The notes: a model not told the origin generated them from the sequence alone. Counted from the stretch's first letter, positions 10,762 through 21,724 are shown. The stretch: 31,851 nucleotides of DNA from Thamnocephalis sphaerospora (GCA_003614735.1 KZ992554.1:1-31851); one strand, 5' to 3'. Numbers and translations are program-made.

Positions 10762-12513
10762 AGTCTATGGTGGTGGATGTTGAGCGTAAGGAGAGGAGGA
10801 AAAAGTCGTAGCAAACGTGTTGCCGATAGCCCTGGCAGAAACGAGCGATCTGCCGCATTTTTATGCTGCGCCCATCGTGCCATCGGCTGGATACCGTGGA
10901 CGTTTCCAGCCGACTACCTGCCATCTTTGGCGCCGTTTTGCAAAACTGAGCGATGACGACGTGACAAAGGCACGAGAAAAATAGTGCTTTGCCACGTGCT
11001 CTACGTGTTATAGAGTGAGTTTGCGCGGTGAAATAGGCCGATAAGAATCATCGGCACGTGGCGAGATGGTGTAGCTCGGTAGCACGATGCCCAGGGAGTA
11101 TGTCCGGACCGGGCTTCTTGTTGGCTGCAGGCAAGTGGTACATAAATGGTATGCTGCACACGCTGTTTGGGCGAGTGCCAACTTGGCTCTGCGCGCAGAG
11201 TCGCATGGAGCGCATGCATGAACGAGGCCGCAGGGCATTGCGCCAGCGGGACAGGCTGCACGCGTGCGGGTGCGGGTATAGCCCTGGCCAGCCCCGTGGG
11301 CCAAAGAGTGAGTGCTTCCGGTCGCTTACAGCGCGTCTCTGGCCAGCATGCCGTTGCATCGACCAGTGCAGCAGCAGCAGCGTTGTGGCTGAGTTTCACC
11401 TCTTCTCGCACCCTATCCACCTCGTTATTTGCTATTGCCCGTGTTTCGCCATCTGCCTGCTCATCCCTGCGCATTGACTCTGTGTCAACTACACGTTTCT
11501 CCTCGTAGCCAAAGCATCTCGGCTGCTCTTTCGGTTCCTATTCTTATCTCGCCTGTGACTTTGCACGCGTCGGCCTTTTGTATCGGCGTGTCTGTTGGCG
11601 TGAGTGTTGCCGAGCCAAGCGTCATTTTACTGCCTGCTTGACTGTACTCTGGCGCTGCGTGCAGCTGACCCTCGGCTGCTCATCACTGCAGGAACCTGTA
11701 CACGGCGTCATTGGCTGCGCTACGAGCACCACGGACCAACGGTAAGCGAGACAATGGCAGTGATGGCGGCGGCGGCAGCAGCAGCAGCAGTAGCAGCAGC
11801 GATGGTGGTGATGGCGGTAGCGGTGGATAGCAGCGTAAACCGCATACACTGAGCGGTGGCGCTGGCTGCGGAGCGTCATGGACCAGCGGGCTTTGCCTGG
11901 TCGCCGTACGCCATGGTGTATGCGGCTGGAGACCACAGCACTCACGTGGTGCCGCAGCTGCCACTACGCCTGTATCGCAGCTGCTGCACTGCGCGTGATA
12001 CTCGGCAGGAGGGCAGCGTACAGCGGTGTATGCCGTTTATTATCCAGCACCAAGGCCTGCGCTTCTCCTTTTCCCCTCTGACTGCACCCATTACCTTTCG
12101 CTTTCTACGCCTACACGCGCTGACGCTGTTGCTTCTCCTGTTGGCACAGGCTTTGCTTTGCTGACTGTGCGCGTGCGTTCCTGTATGTGCCTTGGCTCGT
12201 GTATATTTGCTTGCCTGGCGACGACAACGGCGCCCTCTCTGCCGGTGCGTCGTCGGCTGTGATCACGCTGACCACGGTGCTGCATGACTAACCACCCTGC
12301 TACTGCCAGTGATCTCTTGCGTGCCAGTTCGCTTGTTTCCTCTAGGCTTATCGTCGCACAGTGCGACCGCCACAGCGCAGCAGCTCCTTTGAGCCGAGTG
12401 TGCTGCACGTTATTTACTATCCTCCTGCATCGTCGAGGCGTACACAGTCTGCTGTGCGTATTTGACTGCGCAGCATCAAGTTTTCTGCACCACTTGCATC
12501 AACTAGCACCAGC
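10762..12513. other. 1.75 kb divergent upstream region (phosphatase B / CLIP-like gene)
   Basis: Short frames occur on both strands but none has a recognisable domain or consistent splice sites. The right half is rich in CT-runs and short GC-rich tracts, consistent with promoter and a long 5' leader for the CAP-Gly gene starting at 12514. A trinucleotide repeat lies at 11762-11826. A tRNA-like start at about 11065 does not complete a tRNA. Confidence 0.45.
11762..11826. repeat. imperfect GGC/GCA/GGT trinucleotide repeat
   Basis: A run of GGC, then GCA/GTA, then GGT-type triplets, about 65 bp in all. It lies in non-coding upstream DNA as far as I can tell. Such microsatellites can vary in length between strains. 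Confidence 0.7.
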
Positions 12514-15500
12514 ATGAGCCGCTTACCAAGACCAGGCGCCGGTCTAGCCGGACCGCCATCCACCGGCATTCCTGGCCCGGGCATGACGACCGGGCATATG
12601 CGCCGCAACTCGTCGGTGCGTTCGGACACGTCAGGCGGCGGCAGCATCAGCGGCATGAGCCGCGTTCCCAGCAGTGCCGGCCTGTCAACCAGCAGCTTTG
12701 GCGCCGACGCGCTTCCCACCTCGCCCAGCTCGGCTGGCCCCGGCGGCTTTGGCGCTGGACGTGGCCTGCGCAAGCCGGGTCTCGCTGGTCCCGGGGCCGG
12801 TGGCCCGGGCAAGCCGGCACACCAAACGCGCTCTATGAGCGGCAGCGCCGGTGCACCATCTGCTGCCGGTGTACGGCGCCCGCCGTCTAATGCATCGGGA
12901 CGGCCTATGGGCGTGCGGCGACCAGAGAATAACGCCGCGCCCGCGAGTGCCAGCACCGGCGAATTCAACATTGGCGACCGAGTGCGGGTCGAATCGATGA
13001 ATCTAGAGGGCACACTTCGTTTTCTTGGCTCGACGCGCTTCAAGCCGGGCTCGTGGGCAGGCATTGAGCTGGACGAAGTAGGTACCGGCAAGAACGACGG
13101 CTCAGTGGCTGGCCACGCCTACTTTTCCTGCCCGCCGCAGACGGGTATTTTCGTGCTGGCCTCCAAGCTATCGCAGCCGGTAGATACGGGCATGCACACG
13201 CCGCCCATGTCGGCCGCACGAAGCCCAATGACCGGTGCAGGTCGTGGTCTACGCGGTCCCGGCGCCATGCGACACGGAGCAGCGGCGGCCCCACCGCTCA
13301 GCTCTCCTTTTGGTAAGCCGCTCAACTTTCGGCCAGAGTCGCGCGCCAATCGCTATGTTGGTATGACCGCCCAGCAGTTCAAGCGGCGATCCTTGATGAG
13401 TGGTTCCATGGACGCTGATGAGGAAAGCTCGCGCCCGGGCACGCCACAGGCCGCCAGCACGCCCACACGTGCGCGTTTTGGCGTGGGCATGGGCATTCGG
13501 CCGCCCACAGCCAGCGGCCTACGCGATCTTGCCGATGATCTGCACGGTGACGACGATATCAACGGCGATATGTCGGCCGCCGATTCTGAGGCGGTGCAAA
13601 AGTATCAGGCACGCGCCGAGGTGCTTGAAGCGGAGAACCGGCTGCTCAAGCTGGAAGTGCAGCAGGGCAAGGCACGTTTGGCGGCCGGAGAGCTGCTGGA
13701 GCGTGGTATTGTCGGTGAAGCGCACGCCATGCTTGGCCGCGACGAAGAGGTGGCATCGCTCCGTGAAAAGGTGGAGCGACTGACACGCGAGAAGGTTGAG
13801 GTCGAAAGTGAGCGGGAGCGCCTGCGCCGTGAGGTGTCCGATCGCAAGCGTCAGAGCACCGACACACTGGCCCACGTCGACGACGGCGAGCAGCTGCTGC
13901 GACTGACCGAAGCGCTGGCCGAGCGTGACGCGCGCATCCATGAACTGGAGGAGACCATCAGTGATCTTCGCCAGCGTTTGACTGAGGTTGAAAGCGCCAA
14001 AGAAGCCATGGGCAGCGGCAGCGCTGAGGAGCTCAAGAAGATGCAGCAGCGCGTGAGCGACCTTGAGGAAGCCATGCACGAGGCCGACCAAGCACTGTCC
14101 TCCAAGGAAGATGAGGAACGCGAGTTGCGGGAGCAACTTGAACGGCTACTACGCGAGCGCGACTTTGACGACGCACGCCGCAGCCACGAAGGCGGCGACT
14201 CGGATCGACTGCGCGAAGATATCAAGATGCTCGAGCGCCAGGTGGAAGACAAGGCGGCGGAGATGGGCCAGCTTTCGGCACGTCTCGATCGTGCCAGCAC
14301 AGAGCACGAAAAGGAGAAGGCTTTGCTAGAGGAGACGATCAAGCAGCTGCGTTCGGCCGGTCAGGAGACCATCACGCTCTACGAGGAGAAGTTGGCCGCG
14401 CTCCAACAGGCTGGCAAGGATGCCATGGCGATGATGGATGACGAGGGCACCGCCGAGCGCCTAGCGCTGGCGAACCGGCTGACCGAGTCGGAGAATGAAG
14501 TGCAAAAGCTTCGTCTGGCTGGCGCCGAGACCATCGAGGTGTACGAGCTGCGCGTGTCACAGCTCAAGGACGAACTGGCTCGCGCACAGTTGGCGGGCGC
14601 CGATGATGGGGAAGCCAGCGCTGCGCTGCGGTTACAGCTGGAGGCTGCGCGTGAGGAAGTGCGTGCTGTGCAGGAGGCGGCAGCGCGCCACGAGGCCGAA
14701 ATCGAAGCCCAGCTGCGCGAAGCACAGGAGAACGCCAACAAGGCAGGACCGGCGCACGAGGAACATCTGCGGGAAACGGTGCAGCTGCAGCAGGAGCTAA
14801 AGGCAAGCGATGCGGAACGGCTACGTCTCGCTGAGCAGGTGGCCACGCTCAAGACGCAGGTGCGCGAGCTGAAAAACATCAAGGTCACCCTAGAGCAAAG
14901 AGTTGCTGAGGCGGATAAGGCCACCGAACTGGCGCATGTCAGCGCACGGCAGTCGATCAGCTCCATGGACGACATCATGCGTGACCGTGACGCCGACCTG
15001 GCTGAACTGGTCAAGGCCAAGGCATCGCTGGAGGCGGAAACAGCGCGGCTGCGCCAAGCCCTGGAAAAGGTCAGCAACGCTAATGGCACGACGACGGAGC
15101 CGGTGGACGACGCGGAGATTTTGGCGCTGCGGGAAGAGGTGGAGGATCTGCGCATGCAGCTCAAGGACAACCGTAAAGCACTCGAAGCGGTCAAATCCAG
15201 AAGCGCCACCGGCAACGATGCCGATGACTTGCAGAACAAGATGGCTGAGCTGGCGCAGGAAAACGACAAGGTGAAGCGCGAGAACCAGCGCCTGCGTGAA
15301 GCGCAAGAGTCGCTGGCCGAGGCGCACCGCCAGGTCGAGGGCGAATGCCTTAAGCTGATGGACGAGCTGGAGCGCCTGCACAGCGAGCAGCTCAGCATGC
15401 CACCGCTCCAGGCGGCGCCCGAAGTGGACGCCGGCATCAGGCTGGAGGAGGTGCCGGATGATGATCCGGACAACCCAATGCCGCCTGAGCAGCGCCGCTT

Positions 15501-16059
15501 GCTAGCTCTCCTCAAGGAGAAGCAAAGTCAGCTGGAGGCACAGCAGCGCACTCACCAGCAGGAAAGGGTCAAGCTGCAGGAGCGTACGGCGGAGCTGGAG
15601 CGCCAGCACCGCGCGGAGCTCGAGCAGCGTGACAAGGACATCACCGACCTGGAGAGTCTGGTTGAGAGCAAGATCTTCCGCGAAGCTGATCTCGAAGAGC
15701 AGCTGGAGCGCCAGACGGATGCGGTCAAGCAGCTGCAGCGCCAGCTGGGCGACGGTGCGGACGGCGTGTCTGCTCCTGGCAGCGTAAACGGCGTGGGCTT
15801 TGGCAGTCGCAGCAGCAGCATGGGTCGTGTACCAGAGAACGCATCGGTCGCTGGCTCGGATGGCGGCAGCATGTCGCGGACCCGGTCGACACGCGACTTT
15901 TCGCGCGTCTACTGTGAGATCTGTGAGGTGGACGGCCACGATCTGATGACGTGCCCCAAGGTGATGGGCACGCCTTCGTTGAGCGCCAGCACTGGTCCGG
16001 CACTGGATGATGACGAGCAGTTTGATCAGCCGGTAGGTTACAGCCCATTCGCACTGTGA
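12514..16059 (+). CDS. CLIP-170-like microtubule plus-end protein (CAP-Gly, coiled coil, zinc knuckle)
   Basis: One uninterrupted 1181-residue ORF. Residues 1-145 are Pro/Gly/Ser-rich and basic, with a STGIP segment resembling the S/T-x-I-P motif that binds EB1. A CAP-Gly domain follows at about 150-220, with FNIGDRV at its start and the groove motif GKNDG (192-196) that contacts C-terminal EEY/F tails of tubulin and EB1. A second Ser/Pro-rich linker leads to a very long coiled coil (about 365-1120) with strong Glu/Arg/Leu heptads. Near the C-terminus a CCHC zinc knuckle sits at C1134, C1137, H1142 and C1147, as in CLIP-170. The protein ends in PFAL, not EEY/F. Expected role: dimeric plus-end tracking on microtubules with EB1. 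Unlike most genes here it has no intron and is markedly GC-rich. Confidence 0.93.
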   Translation: MSRLPRPGAGLAGPPSTGIPGPGMTTGHMRRNSSVRSDTSGGGSISGMSRVPSSAGLSTSSFGADALPTSPSSAGPGGFGAGRGLRKPGLAGPGAGGPGKPAHQTRSMSGSAGAPSAAGVRRPPSNASGRPMGVRRPENNAAPASASTGEFNIGDRVRVESMNLEGTLRFLGSTRFKPGSWAGIELDEVGTGKNDGSVAGHAYFSCPPQTGIFVLASKLSQPVDTGMHTPPMSAARSPMTGAGRGLRGPGAMRHGAAAAPPLSSPFGKPLNFRPESRANRYVGMTAQQFKRRSLMSGSMDADEESSRPGTPQAASTPTRARFGVGMGIRPPTASGLRDLADDLHGDDDINGDMSAADSEAVQKYQARAEVLEAENRLLKLEVQQGKARLAAGELLERGIVGEAHAMLGRDEEVASLREKVERLTREKVEVESERERLRREVSDRKRQSTDTLAHVDDGEQLLRLTEALAERDARIHELEETISDLRQRLTEVESAKEAMGSGSAEELKKMQQRVSDLEEAMHEADQALSSKEDEERELREQLERLLRERDFDDARRSHEGGDSDRLREDIKMLERQVEDKAAEMGQLSARLDRASTEHEKEKALLEETIKQLRSAGQETITLYEEKLAALQQAGKDAMAMMDDEGTAERLALANRLTESENEVQKLRLAGAETIEVYELRVSQLKDELARAQLAGADDGEASAALRLQLEAAREEVRAVQEAAARHEAEIEAQLREAQENANKAGPAHEEHLRETVQLQQELKASDAERLRLAEQVATLKTQVRELKNIKVTLEQRVAEADKATELAHVSARQSISSMDDIMRDRDADLAELVKAKASLEAETARLRQALEKVSNANGTTTEPVDDAEILALREEVEDLRMQLKDNRKALEAVKSRSATGNDADDLQNKMAELAQENDKVKRENQRLREAQESLAEAHRQVEGECLKLMDELERLHSEQLSMPPLQAAPEVDAGIRLEEVPDDDPDNPMPPEQRRLLALLKEKQSQLEAQQRTHQQERVKLQERTAELERQHRAELEQRDKDITDLESLVESKIFREADLEEQLERQTDAVKQLQRQLGDGADGVSAPGSVNGVGFGSRSSSMGRVPENASVAGSDGGSMSRTRSTRDFSRVYCEICEVDGHDLMTCPKVMGTPSLSASTGPALDDDEQFDQPVGYSPFAL

Positions 16060-17255
16060 GCCTGCATACACGCGCACATGCATGCACAACGGAATGGCGA
16101 TGGATCTGGGCGGGCGGGCGGACGGATACGAAATGTCGACTGGACACGGCAGCGTGCGGCCGCTGTTCAGCGCTCTGGGATCAGTTTGTCGCCCAGTATA
16201 CTCTTCTTTCAGTATCTCGTACATTGTAGGCGTCATAATCGCTTTCTTCTTTCTTCCTTCTCTGGCGAGTCGTGAATACCACCACTTGCGTTCCTTTCTC
16301 GGTTTTTGCAGTGTCTGTTCCCATCTGTTGTGTGCGCACATGTGCGATACTTGCTTTCTTCACCGCAAGCTCTGCTAACCAACACCCACATGTGTCCACA
16401 CACGCACGCGTCCATGCCACGCCGCTACGCATCATCCACGCGTATCTACGGCCCTCTAGTACTGCGATAACTGCGAGTCATTTGGCACACACTGGACAGA
16501 AGATTGCCCGAACGGTGATGAGGTTGGTAGAACGCGAGCGATCATGACGCCATCAGGCACACATCATCTAACGACAGCGCGCCCTCTCGCAGACCTTCTA
16601 ATTGCTATTGCACAAATCTGCGGTCACCGATCGGAGCAACGACGCTTCGGCCTGTTTCGGCACCGCCTACGCCGCTTATACTCCCCATCGCCTCTTTTAT
16701 CATGCAACTTTGGCCCGTTATGCACCTGCATGGGCCGGCATGTTGTCGCGTAATGTCTCATGGCCACCTTCGTTTGCACGCTGCTATGTTTTGTCACCGT
16801 CTCACTGTGCATGCGCAGCCGTCTGCTAGCTCGATTCCTTTCTTTTGGCTCTACGCCCATGGCGTTTCATCAGACGTTTGTCGCGCTCATCTTTGTTATC
16901 AGCCGTTTGTAGAAACGAGCTTTCGGACTTACGCACGATACACCAACATCAATGCAATGTTGTTCACAGTGCTTGCTCATACACACGAGAGGTGTCACGC
17001 ATGCAGTGCACGCATGGATGACTATATTGCAAGCGGGTGGCGGCAACAAAAGAGAAAGTGGAATGGGCAAGCATGCGATACTGCGTAAGATAAGGAGGAA
17101 GAATAAGATCGGAAAGACAGACGGCCAGTCATGCCAGACGCAGACGCCCCGTGGTTGCGTCCGCTGCGTCGCCGGCCTTGCGGTCTGTGCAAGCAAGAAC
17201 GAAAAGAACGCGCTGACGCGCACGCAACCACCTACATACGCCTAGGCGGTGTCAA
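16060..17255. other. 1.2 kb convergent intergenic region
   Basis: It lies between the 3' ends of the CLIP-like gene and the PWWP gene. Only short frames without domains are seen on either strand. It presumably holds both 3'UTRs. I noticed no AATAAA, repeat array or RNA gene. Confidence 0.45.
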
Positions 17256-19466
17256 TTACGAGGCCATCGACTCGCTTGTAATGGCCGTCACCGTGATCGT
17301 GTGTCCGCCATCCGACCGGTCATTTTCCGCGGGCGTGCCGGTGGTAGCGGTGTCCATTGGCTCGACGCTGTGATTCGTTGGCGTAGCAGTGGTCGCGCCG
17401 TTGGTCGGCTTGCCCTCACTAGCCGACGTTGGCTCATCCGTGTCCATGGCATCTACGCGCGTCGTTGCCAGCCTGGATGCGTCCAGTTTGGTCGATGTCG
17501 AGTCGCCGTGCGCCGCGTCCTCCTCCCGTACATTGACATTCACCTCTCCGACTGCGCCAGCAGTTGGCGCGACCGGAGTCATGGGCGAGATAGGCGACTT
17601 GGGCGCCTCTTCCAGCAGCATCCGCCAGCGGTGTGTCAGTGCTCGTGCACGATCCACAAGCTTCACGGGATCGGTAGGCAGGCGGATCTGGGTGATGCGG
17701 CGCATGAGCTTGCCGATCTTTGTGTCCTATTGGGCAGCACCAATGCGTCGCATTAATATTCCAGCGTCACATATCCGCTTGGGCGTTCGTCGCGTACCAT
17801 GAGCAGCTGAAGATCAACCGGAAACGCCTCAATATCGCCCATAATCGCGCCACACTTGGCAAGATCGACGGGCTACCAGGAAACGTGGGCACGTTAGCAT
17901 GGGCACGGCCCAGGATACTGCTGCACAGCCCCGTACACACCTCGATCGGCTCCTTGAGCACAATCTTTTGCAGCCGATGACGCAGATACATAAGACGTCG
18001 ATACGGATCATCTACACACGGGCACGACACGATCAGCGCAATGCTCGGCTGACTGTAGGCGAACGTGATGCGCGCAAAAAGCAAAACCCACCGTCTTTGA
18101 GGCTGAACTTGCCCGTTGCTTTGGGGCGGTCCTCAGTGTGCGTGTGTTCGTCAGAGCCGGTACTCGGCTTTTTGGGGGAAAGTTGCGTACGTGGCAGCGT
18201 CGGCGGTGACTAGAATGGCCAGCGCACGGGAGTGAGCCATAGAGGCCATGTCATGTATGCAAACGTGTAACCCACCTTGGCGCTTGCCTCGCTCTCTTCG
18301 TGTCCATCGGTCGTGTCCGTCCATGTCTCCTTCTTTCCTGGCTTGCCGCGCTTGGTGGCCCGGCTGGCGCTAAGATTGGCACTGCGACGACGCTCCCTGA
18401 TGGTGGATTTTGCAACCGGCGCCGTCTCTGCGTTTGTCGCCGCCGCCTCCTCCTCAGAGCTGTATGCCACCGCTCCACGGCGTCGCTTCGAAGCAGGCGT
18501 TTTGGCCTTTTGCGTGCTGAGGCGCTTGGTGGGCGTAGCGGTTTTTTTCTTGCGTGCTGCCGCCGCACCTCGCCGCGACTTGGCTGGTGCACCTTCGTCA
18601 TCGTCATAATCCTCCTCTTCCTCCTCTTCTTCATCACCGTTGCCTTCATCCACCGCGCTTTGGTCGCCGCCGCCACCAGCACCGTTTCGCCGGCTGCGCC
18701 CCTTCCTTGTGCCCGATGCGGCGCTCACCGGCTCTTCCTCCTCTTCCTCTTCCTCTTCCTCCTCCTCCTCTTCGTCCTCGTCTTCCTCGGCCTCTTCCGC
18801 AGCTCGTCGGCGAGCGTCGAGCACCTGCTCTACCTGCTTGGGATCTAATGCTTGCTGGATGGCCTGCTCAAAGTTTTTGTCACGCTTGGGCAGCTTAGAG
18901 TACTGCGCCAAATGCTCCTGGAACGACTTTAGATTGTCCGGGGAGATCCAGCCGCTAGACAATGTAGGATAGTAGTAGCGCGGTGTTAACGGACATCGAC
19001 AGATTGGCGTAGACCGATGGTGATCGCCGGCCGTAGACACTCACTAGTCGAATGTGCCGAGAAAAAGAACGGGCACCGAGTGCGATCGACCGGGCGGCCT
19101 ACTGCGTAGCACCTCCTCGGATAGGTCCTTTTCGTGCTCCACCTATACGCGACCGTCCAAATGTGCAAATCCGGCGCATGGTTAGCCCAACAAGTTTTAG
19201 CGAAACGGTCGCCCTTTTCCGCTATTCGCACAGCCGTTCCGCTGGGCCGCGTCGCGCCGCACCGCGCCTTGCGATGCCCGTGGCACCCACAACACCGCAC
19301 CGCCGTCCCTTTGGCAGCTTCTGTCGCTCTGTCGGCCATCGGCTCGCCGGCACAGCCGTTGTTTCACATCCTCCACCGACATAGGTGCGCGTACCCTGGA
19401 TGGCCAGAAGGGGTAACCCTTGAGCTTCGCCCAGACAATGTCGCCCGGTGCGTGCGTGGTCGGCAT
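17256..19466 (-). CDS. LEDGF/HRP2-like chromatin protein: PWWP domain plus TFIIS-N-like helical domain
   Basis: Seven exons encode 527 residues: 19466-19395, 19142-19045, 18954-18276, 18209-18092, 18011-17941, 17872-17798 and 17726-17256. The N-terminal PWWP domain reads PGDIVWAKLKGYPFWPSR, with the core motif as PFWP (19-22), then PVLFLGTFDYGWI; PWWP domains bind methylated H3K36 nucleosomes. A long disordered region with poly-Glu tracts and Lys/Arg clusters follows. Residues about 322-425 form a helical domain (RRLMYLRHRLQKIV, PVDLAKCG, IGKLMRRITQIRLP) like the TFIIS N-terminal/LEDGF integrase-binding domain, a docking module for transcription elongation factors. The tail is Thr/Ser/Pro-rich. 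Intron 1 is 252 bp, far longer than the rest. The start is the ATG at 19466 in CACCATG context; an in-frame ATG at 19505 would add 13 residues. Confidence 0.88.
18732..18799. repeat. CTC/TTC triplet run encoding poly-Glu in the PWWP protein
   Basis: A run of CTC, TTC and TCC triplets on the plus strand encodes an almost pure Glu stretch on the minus strand, interrupted by a few Asp and Ala residues. It is a coding microsatellite prone to length change. The plus-strand poly-Ser frame opposite it is only its shadow. Confidence 0.8.
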
Positions 19467-19988
19467 GGTGCTGTGTACGCGTAATCCTCGTAAGTTCGTT
19501 GTCAATGGCAGTGTGCGCTGGCCGTGTATGTTTGGTGGCTATCGCCGTTCTCGCCCGTACTGGCGACGGCGGTCCAGGGGCGACGATGGGCGTGGCGCGT
19601 GAAGCAGGCGTATATGCACGCGCTCCCGTTGCAGTCGTCGCAAACGTAGCAGCGTCCGGCGAAGGCAGCGCAGGCCGAAGCAGCAGTAATGGCGATTGTG
19701 TCGCGAGCGATGGCAGCCTCGGGCGCAGGCGCGGAAAGGCGCGATGAACTCAAATGGCAGAGACGAAGGGACCGGCGAATAAACACGAGACGAGGAAAGT
19801 GCGCACGGAACCAAGAGCGCCGTACGTGGGACACGCGTGCCGTGGTGAGCAAGGAATATAAAAGTAAAAGAAGTCAAGGTGCGGGTGAGCTGAGTAGGCG
19901 GGCGCCGCTAAAAGATACAACGGTGGGGGAAGAGAAGCGGGTGTGAGGAAGCCACGGACGACCGTTTGTTTTGTGTTTAGCCATGAGG

Positions 19989-20069
19989 AGAGAGCGAGTG
20001 AGAGTGAGAGGCGGGCGGGCGAGCGGACGGGCGGGCGAGCTAGCGAGCGAGTAAGCGGGCGAAAGAGAT
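19989..20069. repeat. GA/GCGA/GGGC low-complexity block
   Basis: Imperfect tetranucleotide repeats move from GAGA/GTGAGA to GGGC and GCGA units over about 80 bp. It is in non-coding upstream DNA. G-runs are too short to claim a quadruplex. Confidence 0.6.
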
Positions 20070-20359
20070 ATCCCCTGATCCGACGGCCGCCGGTATATCC
20101 GATCTGGCTGGATAGGCGTGGCGCGTACAGACTGCGCCAGCGTTACGGTGGCATTGGCCGCGGTTGCCAACTTTGGCCGCCGGCTACATGCTAGACGCGT
20201 TGATGGACTATCGACGGCGAGGTGTGTGAGAACAGAAACTGGCAGGCGGAATACCCCTGTCGCTATAAACTGGCAGCTGACCACCACACACTCACACACA
20301 CGCACACGCCACGTCGCCTCTTGCCAGCAAGAAAAGCAAAAAAGACGCGCAGCACCCAT

Positions 20360-20377
20360 ACACACACACACACACAC
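20360..20377. repeat. (AC)9 microsatellite
   Basis: Nine perfect AC units, with a looser CA-rich stretch at about 20283-20310. Non-coding. Confidence 0.85.
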
Positions 20378-20962
20378 CTGTGCAGCCACAGAAAACCAGC
20401 GATGCTAGCGCATCTAGCAGTAGTAACTTAGTCGGCTGCAATCAGCCGGCGCAGCAGCAGTCTGCATGCCCATCGGTGCTCGATTCCGCCGCGTGCTAAT
20501 GTGCGCGGGAGGGGCTGGCTGGCCGACTGACTGGCGGGCGGGTGGCGGGCGGACTGGCTGGCAAACTTGCATCACCAAATGATTTTTGCACTTTTCTCCT
20601 CTTTCGCTCTCTTTTCTCCTCCTCTTTCACCTCCATCTCGGACGGCACACTTTGCTCCGCAAGCAACGGTACAAGGGAACCAGGTGAGATGGCGACTATG
20701 CTGCTGCGCCTGCTGGCCTACTATCGCACGGGCGACACGCCGAAAAGATACCGCTATGGCATTCAGATTGGCGGCAGAGCGTAGTGGCGACCGCAGCGCT
20801 GGATCCGCGGCCAAAACGCGACACGATCCTGCGACAACTGTATGCAATGCTGATCTTGCGCGAAAATGCCTTCTTTTGCCGCTTGCTGCGTGTGCATTGC
20901 CTGCCGGACGCTACGGTTGACGTCGACGTACTGTGCGCGGCCGCTTGTTATCAGCAGCGAAC

Positions 20963-21724
20963 ATGGTCGCCATCAAGAAGTCCGTAAGTATTCTACACGC
21001 TGGAGGTCGGCGGTGGCAGATCTGGCAGGGCTGGAATGGCGGCCGTGAGATCAGCATCACTAATGCCTACGTCTGCTTTTGGTCACTGCCCTGCGTCCCT
21101 GCTGTGGTGTTGATTGTGCCCTGCAGAAGAAGACCTCCGAGTCCATCAACGCGCGTCTGGCGCTTGTGATGAAGAGCGGCAAGTACACGCTCGGCTACCG
21201 CTCCACCCTCAAGACCCTGCGTCAGGGCAAGGGTAAGTAAACATGGGCACGGGCTGTGACGGCAGCAACGGTGGCAGCACAGTGCACGTAACGCGTCCGG
21301 GCTGCGGTGATAGACGGTGCTGTCGCGGTCACCATGACATTCGACCGGGCGCGGTTGCGTGCAACGACCACTAGGTGCAGGCGAATTATGGGTCAGGAGA
21401 AACGCTGACACTGACTGGTGCTGTGCGTCTGTGCTTTGCAGCTAAGCTGATCCTCATCGCCGGCAACTGCCCGCCGCTCCGCAAGTCTGAGATCGAGTAC
21501 TACGCCATGCTGTCCAAGACCGGTGTCCACCACTACAACGGCAGTAAGTAGCATGTGCACGACAGGGTGCATCCAGCGTGGCCACACGCTCACCATGCAC
21601 GCACGTGTTTGCAGACAACATCGACCTCGGCACCGCCTGCGGTAAGTACTACCGCGTCGGCGTCCTGTCGATCACCGACCCGGGAGACAGCGACATCATC
21701 AAGTCCCAGGAGGAGCAGCAGTAA
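20963..21724 (+). CDS. RPL30: 60S ribosomal protein eL30
   Basis: Four exons encode 112 residues: 20963-20983, 21127-21232, 21442-21543 and 21615-21724. The sequence follows human and yeast eL30 from end to end: [71 protein letters not shown] and [10 protein letters not shown]. Length fits the family (105 residues in yeast, 115 in human). eL30 is a kink-turn RNA-binding protein of the large subunit. Introns are 143, 209 and 71 bp; the first two are clearly longer than most others in the window. Yeast L30 binds its own pre-mRNA near the first 5' splice site, but I cannot show such a site here. A pyrimidine-rich tract lies upstream. Confidence 0.97.

Larger units (their letters stand above)
19467..20962. 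other. 1.5 kb divergent upstream region (PWWP gene / eL30)
   Basis: No gene is supported. It contains a GA/GGGC-rich low-complexity block (19989-20069), a CA microsatellite (20360-20377), a second GGCG/CTGG-rich block (about 20507-20565) and a strong pyrimidine tract (about 20586-20640) some 320-380 bp before the eL30 start. Pyrimidine-rich promoters or leaders are common for ribosomal protein genes. Confidence 0.5.

Noticed and set aside
11060-11140. tRNA-like start (GGTGTAGCTCGGTAGCAC) resembling an A box
   Set aside because: No B box (GTTCRANNC), no acceptor stem closure and no anticodon arm at the right spacing.
14379-15515. 378-residue minus-strand ORF opposite the CLIP-like gene
   Set aside because: Its Ser/Arg/Ala-only composition is the antisense image of a Glu/Leu/Arg coiled coil with biased codons. 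No domain or independent signals.
18554-18972. Plus-strand poly-Ser and poly-Leu/Pro ORFs
   Set aside because: They are antisense readings of the poly-Glu triplet repeat of the PWWP protein, whose coding strand is fixed by domains and splice sites.
19502-19877. Minus-strand ORFs upstream of the PWWP gene
   Set aside because: Ser/Arg/His-rich frames in promoter-like DNA with no domain or splice link to the PWWP start.
21233-21441. Possible C/D snoRNA in eL30 intron 2
   Set aside because: A C-box-like GTGATAG (21307) and CTGA motifs (21404, 21411) are present, but the C box deviates from consensus and the flanks do not form a terminal stem.
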